A stretch of DNA of 64,000 nt from VAZQ01 sp963841105 (GTDB lineage: Bacteria; Pseudomonadota; Alphaproteobacteria; Rhizobiales; Xanthobacteraceae). The position numbers were made by a program, and so were the translations under genes. Shown piece by piece: positions 1 to 9,801 of the stretch. How positions within the stretch are numbered: position 1 is the stretch's first letter; each line of letters starts with the position of its first letter. Where the stretch lies: NCBI GenBank assembly GCA_963841105.1, contig CAWJCB010000009.1, positions 1 through 64,000 on the forward strand, read 5' to 3'. Under the pieces are notes generated by a model. It made no database searches. It was not told the origin of the DNA and was given only the letters and a program-made list of their open reading frames with translations.

Positions 1-2
1 TC

Positions 3-587
3 GTGCAGTTTCCGATGTCCTTTCACGACATGCCGGAGAACCGCCGGCACCTCGAACGGACGCTCGCGAGTCTGGAATCGCTGCCCCTCGCGGCCGAGTT
101 CCGCCACGCGTCCTGGGACGTCGAAGAGGTGCGGCTCCTGCTCGGACGGCACCGCGCCGCCTTCGTGAACATCGATCAGCCGGCGATCTCCGACAATCTG
201 TCGGCGACCGACCACGTTACGGCGCCGATCGCCTACTTTCGCTTTCACGGGAGGAACGCCGAGAAGTGGTTCGGTCCCGACACCTCCAACGAAGAGCGCT
301 ACAACTATCTCTACTCGGCCAGGGAGCTCGAGCCCTGGATGGCGCGCATCCGCGGCGCGGCCGAAAAGGCCTCCTCCTTCGCCAAGGCTTCGGAGGACAG
401 GCCGGGCGGCGTCTACGCGATCCTGAACAACCACTTTCGCGGGCAGGCGGTGGCCAACGCGCTCGAGCTGCAGGCGGCGCTCACCGGCGAGACCCGCGAC
501 GTCCCGGCGATGCTCCGCGCGGCGTATCCGGCCATCGAGCCCGTCACGCGCCCGATCGAGGAGACCCGCCAGACCCGGCTGTTCTAG
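3..587 (+). CDS. DUF72 family protein, C-terminal part (left edge)
   Basis: This is the C-terminal ~194 residues of a DUF72 (YecE-like) TIM-barrel protein; the family is usually about 240-280 residues, so the N-terminus lies left of the window. Family hallmarks visible are the AEFRHASW segment, the AYFRFHGRN motif, and the late NNHFRGQAVANAL motif. The biochemical function of the family is not established. Residues near 121-134 (SSFAKASEDRPGG) are encoded by a small palindromic repeat (see separate entry) that appears to have inserted in frame. The next gene remnant is convergent. Confidence 0.85.
   Translation: MQFPMSFHDMPENRRHLERTLASLESLPLAAEFRHASWDVEEVRLLLGRHRAAFVNIDQPAISDNLSATDHVTAPIAYFRFHGRNAEKWFGPDTSNEERYNYLYSARELEPWMARIRGAAEKASSFAKASEDRPGGVYAILNNHFRGQAVANALELQAALTGETRDVPAMLRAAYPAIEPVTRPIEETRQTRLF
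368..403. repeat. In-frame palindromic repeat inside the DUF72 gene
   Basis: An imperfect palindrome: outer arms GGCCT (368-372) and AGGCC (399-403), inner arms CCTCC (373-377) and GGAGG (392-396), and a GCC-AA-GGC core. It encodes SSFAKASEDRP in the gene frame and LRQGFGGQ in another frame. From memory, such peptides recur at unrelated protein positions in GC-rich draft genomes, as expected of a mobile REP-like element tolerated inside coding sequence. Confidence 0.55.
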
Positions 588-619
588 TCGCTCATATCAG
601 ATCTGATATAAACGGCCGC

Positions 620-1736
620 TCAAGGCCGCGGGATCGGGTCGGGGATTGCGACGCCTTCGTTGGTCCAGAGCATGGTCTCGTCGTCGCAGGCGATCACCCG
701 GAGCCACGGCGGGACATTCAAGCGCGAGGGAGATTTCGTCAGATAGAAGATCGGCCGGCTCGCCGCGAAGTCGAACATCATCGGATTGGTCGAGACGAAG
801 ATCGGTTTTGTGTCCGCCATGAGGCGCGAGCCGAAGGCCAGGTCTCCCTGGCCGAGAGCGTCCACGACGAGCACGGGCTGGAACCGGCGCGGCAAATAAA
901 ACCCGAAGGAAGAGTGGTTCTCGAACTTCCCTTCGACGGCGACGATCGCGCCCGGGGACGCCCATTGCCTGACCAGATTGGCCGCGTCCCTTTCGGAGTG
1001 GAGAATCCCGGCTCCCCCGGCGGTGACGAATCGCGCCGCCGCCACGAAGGCAAAAACGAAGCCCGCCCCGATTGCCGCAAGGGCCGCCGCCGGCCGTCGG
1101 AGGAGGACGAGACCGACGGCGGCGGCGAAGCCGATCACCAGCCAAAGGCCGCTCGCGAACCAGATTCTGGGCCATGGCCGCCTCGCGCAGCGTCGACCCG
1201 AAGCCCGCGCCCGCTAGGATCCACAAATCCCAGGCAACCAGCCCGGCAAAGATCGTCGTCCAGAAGAGCCATCGGCGATGAGATCCCGCGTTCCTGTCCG
1301 AGAGCTTCGACCAGAAGCGGCCGAGCCCGAGGGCCACCGCGGGAACCGCCGGAAGCAGGTAGTAGTAGGTCCGCGTCCGCGACAGCGTAAAGAACAGGAC
1401 CGGCGCCAGAATCCACGAAAACAGAAACAGGATCTCCCGCGACGGCCTCCGATTCCGGAGCTCCGAGGCAAAGGCGGCGGGAAGAAAGATGCTCCACGGC
1501 AGGGGCAGCAGGAAGACGGCGGCGGCGGGCGCGAATATCGGGTCGGCGTGGGAGTCGGCCGGCTCCCGGCGTCCGAGAAACCGCAGCCAGTGCTCGTTGA
1601 CGAGGTAGAACCAGGCGAACTGCTTTTGCCGGAGCGACGCGATCACGTGCCAGGGCACCGCCACGGCGTCATGGCATCCGTGGGACCGGATATGGCCCAG
1701 GGTCACGGGCGGGAAGGTCTCGGCTTTGGGAGACAT
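620..1736 (-). pseudogene. GT39/ArnT-like glycosyltransferase remnant
   Basis: This is the C-terminal part of a polytopic dolichyl-phosphate-mannose/ArnT-type (PMT_2) glycosyltransferase. The segment PWHVIASLRQKQFAWFYLVN-EHWLRFLGRREP matches the middle of the ArnT family, and hydrophobic segments follow (LPLPWSIFLPAAFA, LFSWILAPVLFF, YYYLLPAVPAVALGLG). The N-terminal third, with the catalytic acidic loop, is absent. The reading frame shifts near 1140-1165; the second frame then runs to a TGA at 620-622 and ends in IPDPIPRP. Truncation plus frameshift makes a functional enzyme unlikely. There is no lipid-A modification partner nearby. Confidence 0.8.
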
Positions 1737-1771
1737 TCGCGGGCCTGCCAGGACATGCTAAGGGGCGACGC

Positions 1772-1936
1772 ATGGACACGAAAGTGCGCGAGCACGAGCT
1801 TCTGTTGCTAGCAGCAGTTTCAGCGCTCCTTTGCGGGTTGGCCTTGATATACGACCAGCTAGTTCCAAGTGCAGTGTTCGCTGGCCTCACGTGCGGTACT
1901 GCTGTCATTGCTGCGGTGCTTCGGCGTCGTCACTGA
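1772..1936 (+). CDS. Small two-helix membrane protein
   Basis: A 54-residue ORF beginning MDTKVREHELLLLAAV and ending AVLRRRH. Two hydrophobic stretches (residues about 10-26 and 33-50) are separated by a short polar turn (YDQLVPS), with a basic C-terminal tail, suggesting a two-pass inner-membrane protein. AAGGGG lies about eight bases upstream of the ATG, a good ribosome binding site. I do not recognise the family. It sits between two broken genes in a decayed accessory zone. Confidence 0.5.
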   Translation: MDTKVREHELLLLAAVSALLCGLALIYDQLVPSAVFAGLTCGTAVIAAVLRRRH

Positions 1937-1949
1937 CAGTCTCTGACAT

Positions 1950-2584
1950 TTAACGACCCCAATCCTCTTCCGCTTCCCGCTTCACCGCTGGCGCGTTCGG
2001 GTTCTTGCTCTTGATCCAGTGCGGCGAGCGGCCGGAACTGTATCGCGAGTCCTTACGCTTCGACACGATGCCCTCCAGCCCGAGCTTGCACGCGTGCGCA
2101 AACACGAGGGGACCATCCTCCGCGTCGAGATGCTCGTTGAACCGCATGCCCGGCGCCGCGCGCGCGAGCACGGCTGGCTAGCGTCGCCTTGCGCACCTCA
2201 AGCGGATCGCGCCGCAGATCGTCGCCGTCGAGCTCGATCAAGTCGAACGCCCACATGAACACGCTCTCGTCCGTGTCCCATCGCCGGATCATCTCGAAAC
2301 AGGCAATCCCGTCAGCCCCGCACACGACCGCCTCGCCGTCGATGATGCATGAGCGTGAGCCGAAGCCGGGCGACTGCCTCGACGATGAGCGGGAAGCGGT
2401 TGGTCAGGTCGTTGCCGGGGCGGCTGTAGAGCCTCACCCGTTGGCCGGCCTTGCGGGCAATGACCCGGAAGCCGTCGTGCTTGATTTCATGCAGCCACAG
2501 CTCGCCGGAAGGCGGCTGTGGGGCTGATGATGGAAGGCATGGCGCAATGAAGCCAGTCGGCAGGGTACGCGGACGCAACGACAT
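1950..2584 (-). pseudogene. ATP-dependent DNA ligase (LigD ligase-domain type), frameshifted
   Basis: A short ATP-dependent DNA ligase homologue of about 210 residues. The first frame carries adenylation motif I, HEIKHDGFR, whose Lys would be AMP-linked. The second carries FMWAFDLIELDGDDLR, a LigD-like motif, and the last carries KLGLEGIVSKRKDSRY and the final PHWIKSKNPNAP. The frame changes near 2345 (where the IIDGEAVVCG motif should be) and near 2170. No OB domain, polymerase or phosphoesterase module is present, and no ku gene is in the window. Either a pseudogene or two indels in the assembly. Confidence 0.8.
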
Positions 2585-2909
2585 GGCTCGCTAATAGAGG
2601 CTCCTATCCGACCAGGGCTGCAAGCCGTCTCGATTATGATAGGAATCGCTTCGGTCATGACGCGCCCTGCAGGTGCGTTGTGGCAAGTCCCGGCGCGTCG
2701 TTTCCAACGGCGCGCGTCGGGGCGCTTACCTTGCGCCCGATCTGGTTAACGATCAAGTCAATGAAGCAACTGCTACCATTTTTGCTACCGAACTGGCTCG
2801 CACGTAACAGCACAAGCGAGTATGGCAGCCGGGGTGCCACTGCAATTTAAGCCCGAAATCACTGAACAAGTGGCACGCATTAGCACTAGGCCGGATGACG
2901 GAAAACGAA

Positions 2910-2968
2910 TTTCAAGACCGCTGCCTTAAACCACTCGGCCACCCTTCCTTGCGAGCAAGATCAAGCAG
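2910..2968 (-). repeat. tRNA-Ser 5'-half fragment, copy 1 (att-like direct repeat)
   Basis: On the minus strand 2948-2910 reads as the first 39 bases of a tRNA-Ser gene, from GGAAGGGTGGCC through the D-arm to the anticodon loop CTTGAAA (anticodon TGA). The 3' half of the tRNA is missing, so this is not a functional gene. The 39 bases are identical to 3943-3981. The homology continues about 20 bases on the plus-strand right side (TGCGAGCAAGATCAA versus TGCGAGCAGGATCAA). This arrangement is expected of attachment-site duplications left by integrated elements. Confidence 0.75.
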
Positions 2969-3013
2969 TTGCGAATAAATGGACTGAGAACGACAGCAGA
3001 ACAAGTGCAGGAG

Positions 3014-3033
3014 TGGACCCAACCTGGACCCAA
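3014..3033. repeat. Tandem TGGACCCAA repeat
   Basis: TGGACCCAA occurs at 3014-3022 and again at 3025-3033, an 11-bp period. It lies 66 bp right of the first tRNA-Ser fragment. A related pair (TGGCCCCAAA) precedes the second fragment. Such short direct repeats near att cores resemble arm-type binding sites of tyrosine recombinases; that role is inferred. Confidence 0.4.
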
Positions 3034-3194
3034 CGCGCGTTCGGCTGGGGGCTCAAGTCAAAAGTCGCAATCCCCTAACACCTAGGCCTACGGTGGGCCC
3101 GCTCCAGCATGTAGGCATGAACGCCTGTGGAATTTGGGTGAGCGCGGCTAACGCTGCGGCCTCGACTTCGACCTGTTCACCGGACGCTGAGGGC

Positions 3195-3287
3195 CTACGC
3201 GACCTTTATCAAGAGAAAGAGCGCGCAAAGGGCCAGCAATAGCAGGCTGAACGCGAAGATCGACGCGGGGTCTAGAACATCGAGCAT
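3195..3287 (-). CDS. Possible 30-residue single-span membrane peptide
   Basis: The minus-strand frame from ATG at 3287 to TAG at 3195 encodes MLDVLDPASIFAFSLLLL followed by ALCALFLLIKVA. It is a single transmembrane helix with an acidic N-terminus, a layout shared by many short alphaproteobacterial membrane peptides. No clear Shine-Dalgarno sequence precedes it, so translation is uncertain. Confidence 0.3.
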   Translation of the reverse strand: MLDVLDPASIFAFSLLLLALCALFLLIKVA

Positions 3288-3402
3288 GAAAACAGGATGC
3301 CCGAAAACTCTAAAATTGCGACCGCAGAATTAACTTACGGTTAACCACGAAAAGCGCGGCAGCTGCTAGCCGCGCTCCTGCACCACGAGCCGGTTGCGCT
3401 GC

Positions 3403-3777
3403 TCAGTGAATTTTATCTCCAGGCCGCGCAGCGCTAGACGACAATCCCTGTCGGTGCACGCCTTGATCGACAAGCCATTGATCCTTGTTTTTGCTGCATT
3501 CGGCACACACGCCGTACGCTTTTGCTCTGACCTTCTGAGGGTCTTCCTTAGTAGGAATTAGCACAATGAACGCGCGAACGGTTCTTTCTAGGGAAAGGAC
3601 GTTCTCACAGCAGCCGCAGATTGAATGCTCCCCGCTTCGCATTGCCTTGATCCAATTTGAAGCGGCCCATTGGCACAATCTTGCGATCTCCTCGCCTCCA
3701 CGTGCTTTCGCAAGCCATGCCGCGCGGTCTTCGTGCCGCAACACATAGACGCGGAACTCTTCCTCATCCTCCAGCAT
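3403..3777 (-). CDS. Hypothetical cysteine-rich protein of island type
   Basis: A 124-residue protein beginning MLEDEEEFRVYVLRHEDRAAW. Residues about 54-60 contain CGCCENV and residues about 90-93 contain CAEC, a C-x-CC...C-x-x-C pattern that could bind zinc. The intervening FIVLIPTKEDPQKV is a probable beta strand and turn. I do not recognise the family. It lies between the two tRNA-Ser fragments, so it may be cargo of a degraded integrated element. Confidence 0.5.
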   Translation of the reverse strand: MLEDEEEFRVYVLRHEDRAAWLAKARGGEEIARLCQWAASNWIKAMRSGEHSICGCCENVLSLERTVRAFIVLIPTKEDPQKVRAKAYGVCAECSKNKDQWLVDQGVHRQGLSSSAARPGDKIH

Positions 3778-3804
3778 CAGCTCTCTTTTGCGCGGCCCCT
3801 ACTC

Positions 3805-3826
3805 TGGCCCCAAATTTGGCCCCAAA
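3805..3826. repeat. Tandem TGGCCCCAAA repeat
   Basis: TGGCCCCAAA occurs at 3805-3814 and 3817-3826, a 12-bp period, about 117 bp left of the second tRNA-Ser fragment. It resembles the TGGACCCAA pair at 3014-3033. It may be a recombinase arm-site array left by the same or a related element. Confidence 0.4.
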
Positions 3827-3942
3827 CGACCCAAGATATTCCGGTACAGGATGGCACGGAACGGCATGGCAATTGCGCAATTTACCCGAAAAACCTGACA
3901 CATTGGCACTGAGCGCAACTGATTGTGAAAGCGTCGCGCGAC

Positions 3943-4001
3943 TTTCAAGACCGCTGCCTTAAACCACTCGGCCACCCTTCCATGCGAGCAGGATCAAACA
4001 T
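3943..4001 (-). repeat. tRNA-Ser 5'-half fragment, copy 2 (att-like direct repeat)
   Basis: This is an exact 39-base copy (3943-3981) of the tRNA-Ser 5' fragment at 2910-2948, in the same orientation and 1,033 bp away. The flank to 4001 also matches with three to four differences. Going past the anticodon loop on the minus strand (into lower plus coordinates), the sequence diverges from copy 1 and does not continue as a tRNA. The two copies bracket a roughly 1-kb remnant. Confidence 0.75.
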
Positions 4002-4357
4002 TTAACATGCGGCGGCTCCAGGGGCCAATTGCGACTCCCTGCGATCCGTCGTGCTCACTGAACCGGCCGAGATGAACATCCTGCCGCGCGGCGTGCACCC
4101 ATGCCACTCCATTGTCGTCGCTCGGTGGTGCTACCGGATGACACGCCAATCCAGCCTCTCGGATCGCGCATGAGTCTGCACCAAGTGCGGAATGATCGGG
4201 CCGACGCTCGCTCCGATTGGGGCCGCACGTCAACAAGCGGCATGCGTGAGTGGCGCGATTGTCACAGATAACCAGGATTCGCGATGGCTAACTTTCACCA
4301 TGATTGTGCATACGGTACGTTCAACTCTTCTTGAGTCAGTTGAAATGGGGGGCTGAG
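4002..4357. other. Intergenic region without recognised genes
   Basis: No convincing gene. Short open frames on both strands overlap each other and lack ribosome binding sites. The region ends with the ribosome binding site of the small gene at 4358. Confidence 0.4.
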
Positions 4358-4546
4358 ATGCTTAAGGTGGCTATTGCGCTCACGAGTCTTGTTGTCGTGG
4401 TTAGTGCAGCAATTGGTATCGGGTCAAAGCTGGCGTCTGGAAAGAGCGAGATTGAATTCGTGTCTGGCCCGCGCATTTCGCCGCTGGAGATCATGCTCAA
4501 GTTTGACATGAGCCAGCCCGCAGAAGAAATAAAAGACCCCGTCTAA
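4358..4546 (+). CDS. Small exported or membrane protein, conserved hypothetical
   Basis: A 62-residue protein starting MLKVAIALTSLVVVV. Residues 3-24 form a hydrophobic signal or anchor helix, followed by GSKLASGKSEIEFVSGPRI and SPLEIMLKFDM. I chose the ATG at 4358 because a GGGGGG tract lies seven bases upstream and because this start gives a clean signal-like N-terminus. I recall very similar short proteins in Bradyrhizobium, but no function is known. Confidence 0.55.
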   Translation: MLKVAIALTSLVVVVSAAIGIGSKLASGKSEIEFVSGPRISPLEIMLKFDMSQPAEEIKDPV

Positions 4547-5093
4547 AAACCATCAGCAATCGGTTTTGAACCGCCTCAAAGCGGCGGGCGACTTTCTTTT
4601 GCTCAAAAATGGGAGGTCCAGAGAGACCCCCTTCGCTGTCGTATTGACCGGACTTGCCTCTCGGCGCATCGCGCGTCCGGCCCGCCGTGTCGAAAACGAC
4701 GGGCCGTGACTTCCGCCAATGCCGGAGGCTTGAGCAGAAGCTTGCGAGTCTTCCGGTTGTGAAAACGAGCAAATCGCGAACGGGCCGACATGAGCCTCCG
4801 CCAAGCGGATGCGCCACCGGACTCGCTAACTGGTTCACCAGTCTCAATCCTTCGAGACGGCGCTGCGCGCCTCCTCAGGATAAGGTCTGCGGGTTTTCCA
4901 ATCGATTGGTTTTGTGGAATTGCTCGCTCGCCGCTTGGCGCGAATGCGCATCTTGGACAGGCATCGCGAAAAGACTGTGTCCAGCACCAAGTGTGCGCTT
5001 TTTGCAACGGCCGGCGTTTATTTTGATCCAGCCACCGTGAAGACCGAGTCTTTCTATTTCCTTGTTACGAAATGACAACACGCGGAAGAGTCA
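4547..5093. other. Intergenic region containing one palindromic repeat
   Basis: I find no supported gene in these 547 bases. Open frames here overlap on both strands and have no recognisable domain. The only identifiable element is the repeat at 4848-4886. The end of the region carries the ribosome binding site of mltA. Confidence 0.4.
4848..4886 (+). repeat. Dispersed palindromic repeat, family A (copy 1)
   Basis: The 38-bp unit beginning TCCTTCGAGACGGCGCTGCG and ending CCTCAGGATAAGG is identical, in inverted orientation, to 21308-21346. Its ends (CCTTCGAGACG, CCTCAGGAT) also occur in the second element at 21376-21456. It matches an intergenic repeat type I know from Bradyrhizobium-like genomes. 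Confidence 0.7.
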
Positions 5094-6488
5094 GTGAGCT
5101 TGCGCGCTAGCCCTGCATTTGCGAAAGCCACTGGGAACGGTGTCGTCGCAAGGCTCCTCGGCGCGATCTTATGCTCTGTGGTCAACGCCGCGGCGGCCGA
5201 TGAGCCGCTGAAGCTCGCAGGAAGCCAGCTCGAGCCGATCAATTGGACGGAGCTGGCGGGCTGGTCAGGCGATGATCACCTCGCCGCGTTTACGGCCTAT
5301 CAGTCAAGCTGCCAGGCCTTGCGGAAAACGCGGCACAGCGACGACCACGGACCGATCAATGGCGCACTGTGGAACGTCTGCCGCAAGGCCTTGGACCTGG
5401 CGCCGCGGGATTCGCAGGCGGCGCGCACCTTCTTCGAAGAGAATTTTCTGCCGGTGCGCATCGCGCGGCTGGGCGAGGTTGACGGATTCCTGACCGGATA
5501 TTTCGAACCGATCGTTCAAGGCTCGCGCTTTCCCAATCCGGAATTCCATATCCCGCTCTACCGCCGCCCGCATGACCTGGTCGCGGCCGGTCATAAGCTC
5601 GGGTCTTATGCCTTTCCAAATAAAGGTGCGCGGGTCGGCCGCTTGAACGAGAAAAACCAGCTGGTGCCGTACTACGACCGCGGCGCAATCGAGGCCGGCG
5701 CGCTCGATGGCCAGAAGCTTGAAATCTGCTGGCTCAAGGATCCGTTCGATCTGCTCGCGATCCAGATCGAAGGCTCGGCGCGCGTGATCCTCGAGGATGG
5801 CACGCCGCTGCGCATCAATTACAACTCGCATAACGGCTATTCCTATTCCTCGGTCGGCCGCGCGCTCATGCAACGCAATCGCATTCCACGCGAAGAGATG
5901 TCGATGCAACGCATTCGAGACTGGATGACGTCGCATCCCGACGAAGCTGCGCAGGTGCGCGCCGCCAACCGCTCGTATGTGTTCTTCCGCATCACCGGAT
6001 TATCGAACGAGGGCGAACCGGTAGGCGCGCAGGGTGTGCCGCTGACGCCTGGACGGTCCATTGCCGTCGACCGGCTGCATCATTACGGGACGCCGTTCTT
6101 CATCGAAGCCAAGCTGCCGATCGAGAGCGCAAAGGCTGTTTCACACTTCCACCGCCTTATGATTGCGCAGGATACGGGTTCGGCGATTGTGGGACCGGCG
6201 CGCGCCGATCTCTATTGGGGGTCTGGCGATGACGCCGCCGGCATTGCGGGTCGCATTCGCCATGCCGGCCGGTTCGTGATGCTGCTTCCACGCGAGCTCG
6301 ATATGGTCGCAGCCGGCAAGCAGATGCCGTTGCCGCCGCCGAAACCGAAGTTTCCCGAAGTCGAGGTCAGAAAACATAACGGCAAGGGCAACGCGGATTC
6401 GGCCAAGACCGAAGTCGCTTCGCGACCGGCAGCAAGATCGCGCCGGCAAGCTACCTACCCGCCATGGCGCTACCGGCCCTGGTATTGA
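5094..6488 (+). CDS. mltA: Membrane-bound lytic murein transglycosylase A
   Basis: MltA cleaves the beta-1,4 bond between MurNAc and GlcNAc in peptidoglycan to give 1,6-anhydro products. The 464-residue protein has an N-terminal export signal, the MltA domain (VDGFLTGYFEPIV and FHIPLYRRPHDL onwards) and a C-terminal 3D domain with the conserved AQDTGSAIVGPARADLYWG; its Asp residues include the family catalytic Asp. The GTG at 5094 is favoured by GGAAGAG at 5083-5089. Residues about 7-16 (PAFAKATGNG) resemble the peptide encoded by dispersed palindromic repeats, so the signal region may contain an insertion. The tail is basic and low-complexity (RPAARSRRQ), and a REP-like hairpin follows the stop. 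Confidence 0.93.
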   Translation: MSLRASPAFAKATGNGVVARLLGAILCSVVNAAAADEPLKLAGSQLEPINWTELAGWSGDDHLAAFTAYQSSCQALRKTRHSDDHGPINGALWNVCRKALDLAPRDSQAARTFFEENFLPVRIARLGEVDGFLTGYFEPIVQGSRFPNPEFHIPLYRRPHDLVAAGHKLGSYAFPNKGARVGRLNEKNQLVPYYDRGAIEAGALDGQKLEICWLKDPFDLLAIQIEGSARVILEDGTPLRINYNSHNGYSYSSVGRALMQRNRIPREEMSMQRIRDWMTSHPDEAAQVRAANRSYVFFRITGLSNEGEPVGAQGVPLTPGRSIAVDRLHHYGTPFFIEAKLPIESAKAVSHFHRLMIAQDTGSAIVGPARADLYWGSGDDAAGIAGRIRHAGRFVMLLPRELDMVAAGKQMPLPPPKPKFPEVEVRKHNGKGNADSAKTEVASRPAARSRRQATYPPWRYRPWY

Positions 6489-6525
6489 TCGGAAGCCTCG
6501 CCTTCTCATAACCACTTCGAAGATG

Positions 6526-6601
6526 GCGTAGCCCGGATTGCACCTCGCGCAATCCGGGATCATCCCTGGATTTCGCGTCCCCGCTCAACCCAGGCTACGA
6601 T
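6526..6601. repeat. Palindromic repeat/terminator-like element (GTAGCC family)
   Basis: The element opens with GCGTAGCCCGG and closes with CCCAGGCTACG, an inverted pair. Inside is a strong hairpin with arms CCCGGATTGC (6532-6541) and GCAATCCGGG (6549-6558). It lies between the convergent mltA and ubiD-like genes and could terminate both. A relative is at 16985-17020. Confidence 0.65.
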
Positions 6602-6616
6602 CGCCACGGCAGCAAA

Positions 6617-7978
6617 TCAGTATTGATCAAGCTCGGCCTGCACCCGCGCCAGAATATCGGCCGGCTGGCGCGCGAACTCGGAGCGGCTGCCGATCGCTCC
6701 ATCGCCGGGCCGGGTCGTTGCAATCATGCCGATTTTCGTGACCGTCTCCTGCTCCTGCACCGGATCGCAGCGATCCGCCTTGACGCCCGGCAGCACGATC
6801 AGATCTTCGTGGCCGCGAAAGCGAGCCGCCAGCGACCATTCGACCGCACGCCAGTCCTCGGGATCGATGTCCGCTTCGACGACGATGACGAGCTTAAGCA
6901 GATTCACCTGCCCCATCGCGAGAAGCACCGCGCGCTTGCCTTCGCCAAGCCGCGGCCGATGCATGGTCACGATCGCGTGCAGGCGTCCCATTCCGCCGTC
7001 TGTGACAAAGACGCGCCGGACAGCGGGAATTGCACGCTGGAGCGCGTCCGACACAACGGACTCGATCGCCACCGCTCCAAGCAGGCAATGCTCCGCGGCA
7101 AAGCCGGGCAGCACCGCCTGATAGATCGGATCGGCGCGGGTGGTGACGCATTTCACCTCGCCGGCAATGCCGGGGCCGTAGCACACGTAGAAGCCGGGAA
7201 ACTCGGAGACCGGTCCCTCCTCGATAAGCGCGTTTGGACGCAGCACGCCCTCCAGAACAATTTCCGCCTCGGCTGGCACTTCGAGATCGACCGTCTTGCA
7301 TTTCAACAGCCGCACAGGTTCGCGCATGAGGCCGCCGGCAATCGCAAGCTCGTCATCGCCGAGGTCTACATACATCTGCGAACCAAGCAGCACCGCGGTG
7401 TGGTTGCCGATGGCGACGGCGATCTCGAGCGGACGGCCCAGCGCCTGCGCCTTTTCCGCCAAACGGTAGAGGTGATGATTGCGGGCAATTCCTGCCATCA
7501 GTCGCGAGCCGCCCTCAAGACGCAGTCGCGCGATCGAGACGTTGCGCCGTCCGGTCTGCGGGTCCTTCGCCACAATCACTCCGGCGGTGATGTAGGGCGC
7601 GGCCTCGCGCTCGAACCATGTCGGCACCGGGAGGAGCCTGGCAAGGTCGATCCCGGCGCGATGCACGATGTCCTGCACAGGACCGCGCTCGACCATCACG
7701 GGCGCAATGGGATTGCGCAACGCGTCAAGACAGAGCGCATGCAGGTCCTCGCGCGCAATTCCGAGCCCGCGCGCAATGCGCTCCCTTGTATTGAGCAGGT
7801 TGCCGATCACAGGCATCGCATGATTGCCAACCCGCTCGAACAGCTGGGCGGGTCCGCGCTCTCGCAGCGAGAGCACGGACGCAAGCTCAAAACGGGGATC
7901 GACCGGCCGCGTGACCCGATGCAACTGCCCGCATGCTTCGAGCGCAGCCAACAGGCCGCGCATGCTCTGATCGCTCAT
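6617..7978 (-). CDS. UbiD-family decarboxylase
   Basis: This 453-residue member of the UbiD/Fdc1 family would be a reversible (de)carboxylase using prenylated FMN and a divalent metal. Visible hallmarks are RRNVSIARLRLEGG (the family N/R-containing cofactor region) and EEGPVSEFPGFYVCYGPG, equivalent to the E-G-P-x-x-E-x-x-G-Y catalytic region. The ATG at 7978 gives a normal N-terminus (MSDQSMRGLLAALEACG). It ends a leftward cluster, 40 bases after the urocanase-like gene. No ubiX prenyltransferase is nearby. It is unlikely to be the ubiquinone UbiD given this context; an acidic or aromatic intermediate of the cluster is a plausible substrate. Confidence 0.8.
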   Translation of the reverse strand: MSDQSMRGLLAALEACGQLHRVTRPVDPRFELASVLSLRERGPAQLFERVGNHAMPVIGNLLNTRERIARGLGIAREDLHALCLDALRNPIAPVMVERGPVQDIVHRAGIDLARLLPVPTWFEREAAPYITAGVIVAKDPQTGRRNVSIARLRLEGGSRLMAGIARNHHLYRLAEKAQALGRPLEIAVAIGNHTAVLLGSQMYVDLGDDELAIAGGLMREPVRLLKCKTVDLEVPAEAEIVLEGVLRPNALIEEGPVSEFPGFYVCYGPGIAGEVKCVTTRADPIYQAVLPGFAAEHCLLGAVAIESVVSDALQRAIPAVRRVFVTDGGMGRLHAIVTMHRPRLGEGKRAVLLAMGQVNLLKLVIVVEADIDPEDWRAVEWSLAARFRGHEDLIVLPGVKADRCDPVQEQETVTKIGMIATTRPGDGAIGSRSEFARQPADILARVQAELDQY

Positions 7979-8018
7979 GGATCGAGGTTTCTTGGATCGG
8001 GGTCTCTCACCGCACCAA

Positions 8019-9668
<1,650 letters not shown>

Positions 9669-9685
9669 CGTGCACTCCTTCAACT

Positions 9686-9776
9686 CGTCATGCGCGGGCT
9701 TGACCCGCGCATCCATCGAAAAAGCAACCCTTTCATCAAAGAGATGGATTGCCGGGTCAAGCCCGGCAATGACGAC
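9686..9776. repeat. Long inverted-repeat element (REP family B) inside the operon
   Basis: The arms at 9686-9717 (CGTCATGCGCGGGCTTGACC...) and 9745-9776 (...GGGTCAAGCCCGGCAATGACG) are imperfect inverted repeats of about 32 bp around a 27-bp loop. It lies in the 133-bp gap between the DUF917 and urocanase-like genes. On the transcript it would form a large hairpin upstream of the urocanase-like start, which could process or partly attenuate the message. Confidence 0.7.
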
Positions 9777-9801
9777 GGTTGGGTCAGCGCCAACAGGCGT
9801 A

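Larger units (their letters stand above)
2585..3194. other. Gene-poor integration-scar segment
   Basis: I see no convincing gene here. It contains the first tRNA-Ser fragment (2910-2948) and a tandem TGGACCCAA repeat (3014-3033). A short open stretch on the plus strand (about 2718-2790, ending ATATIFATELART then TAA) has no recognisable family and could be the tail of a deleted gene. Confidence 0.4.

Noticed and set aside
620..1736. Functional ArnT lipid A glycosyltransferase
   Set aside because: The N-terminal catalytic region is missing and the frame is broken.
2910..3981. Functional tRNA-Ser genes
   Set aside because: Only the 5' half is present in both copies; there is no T-arm or acceptor 3' strand.
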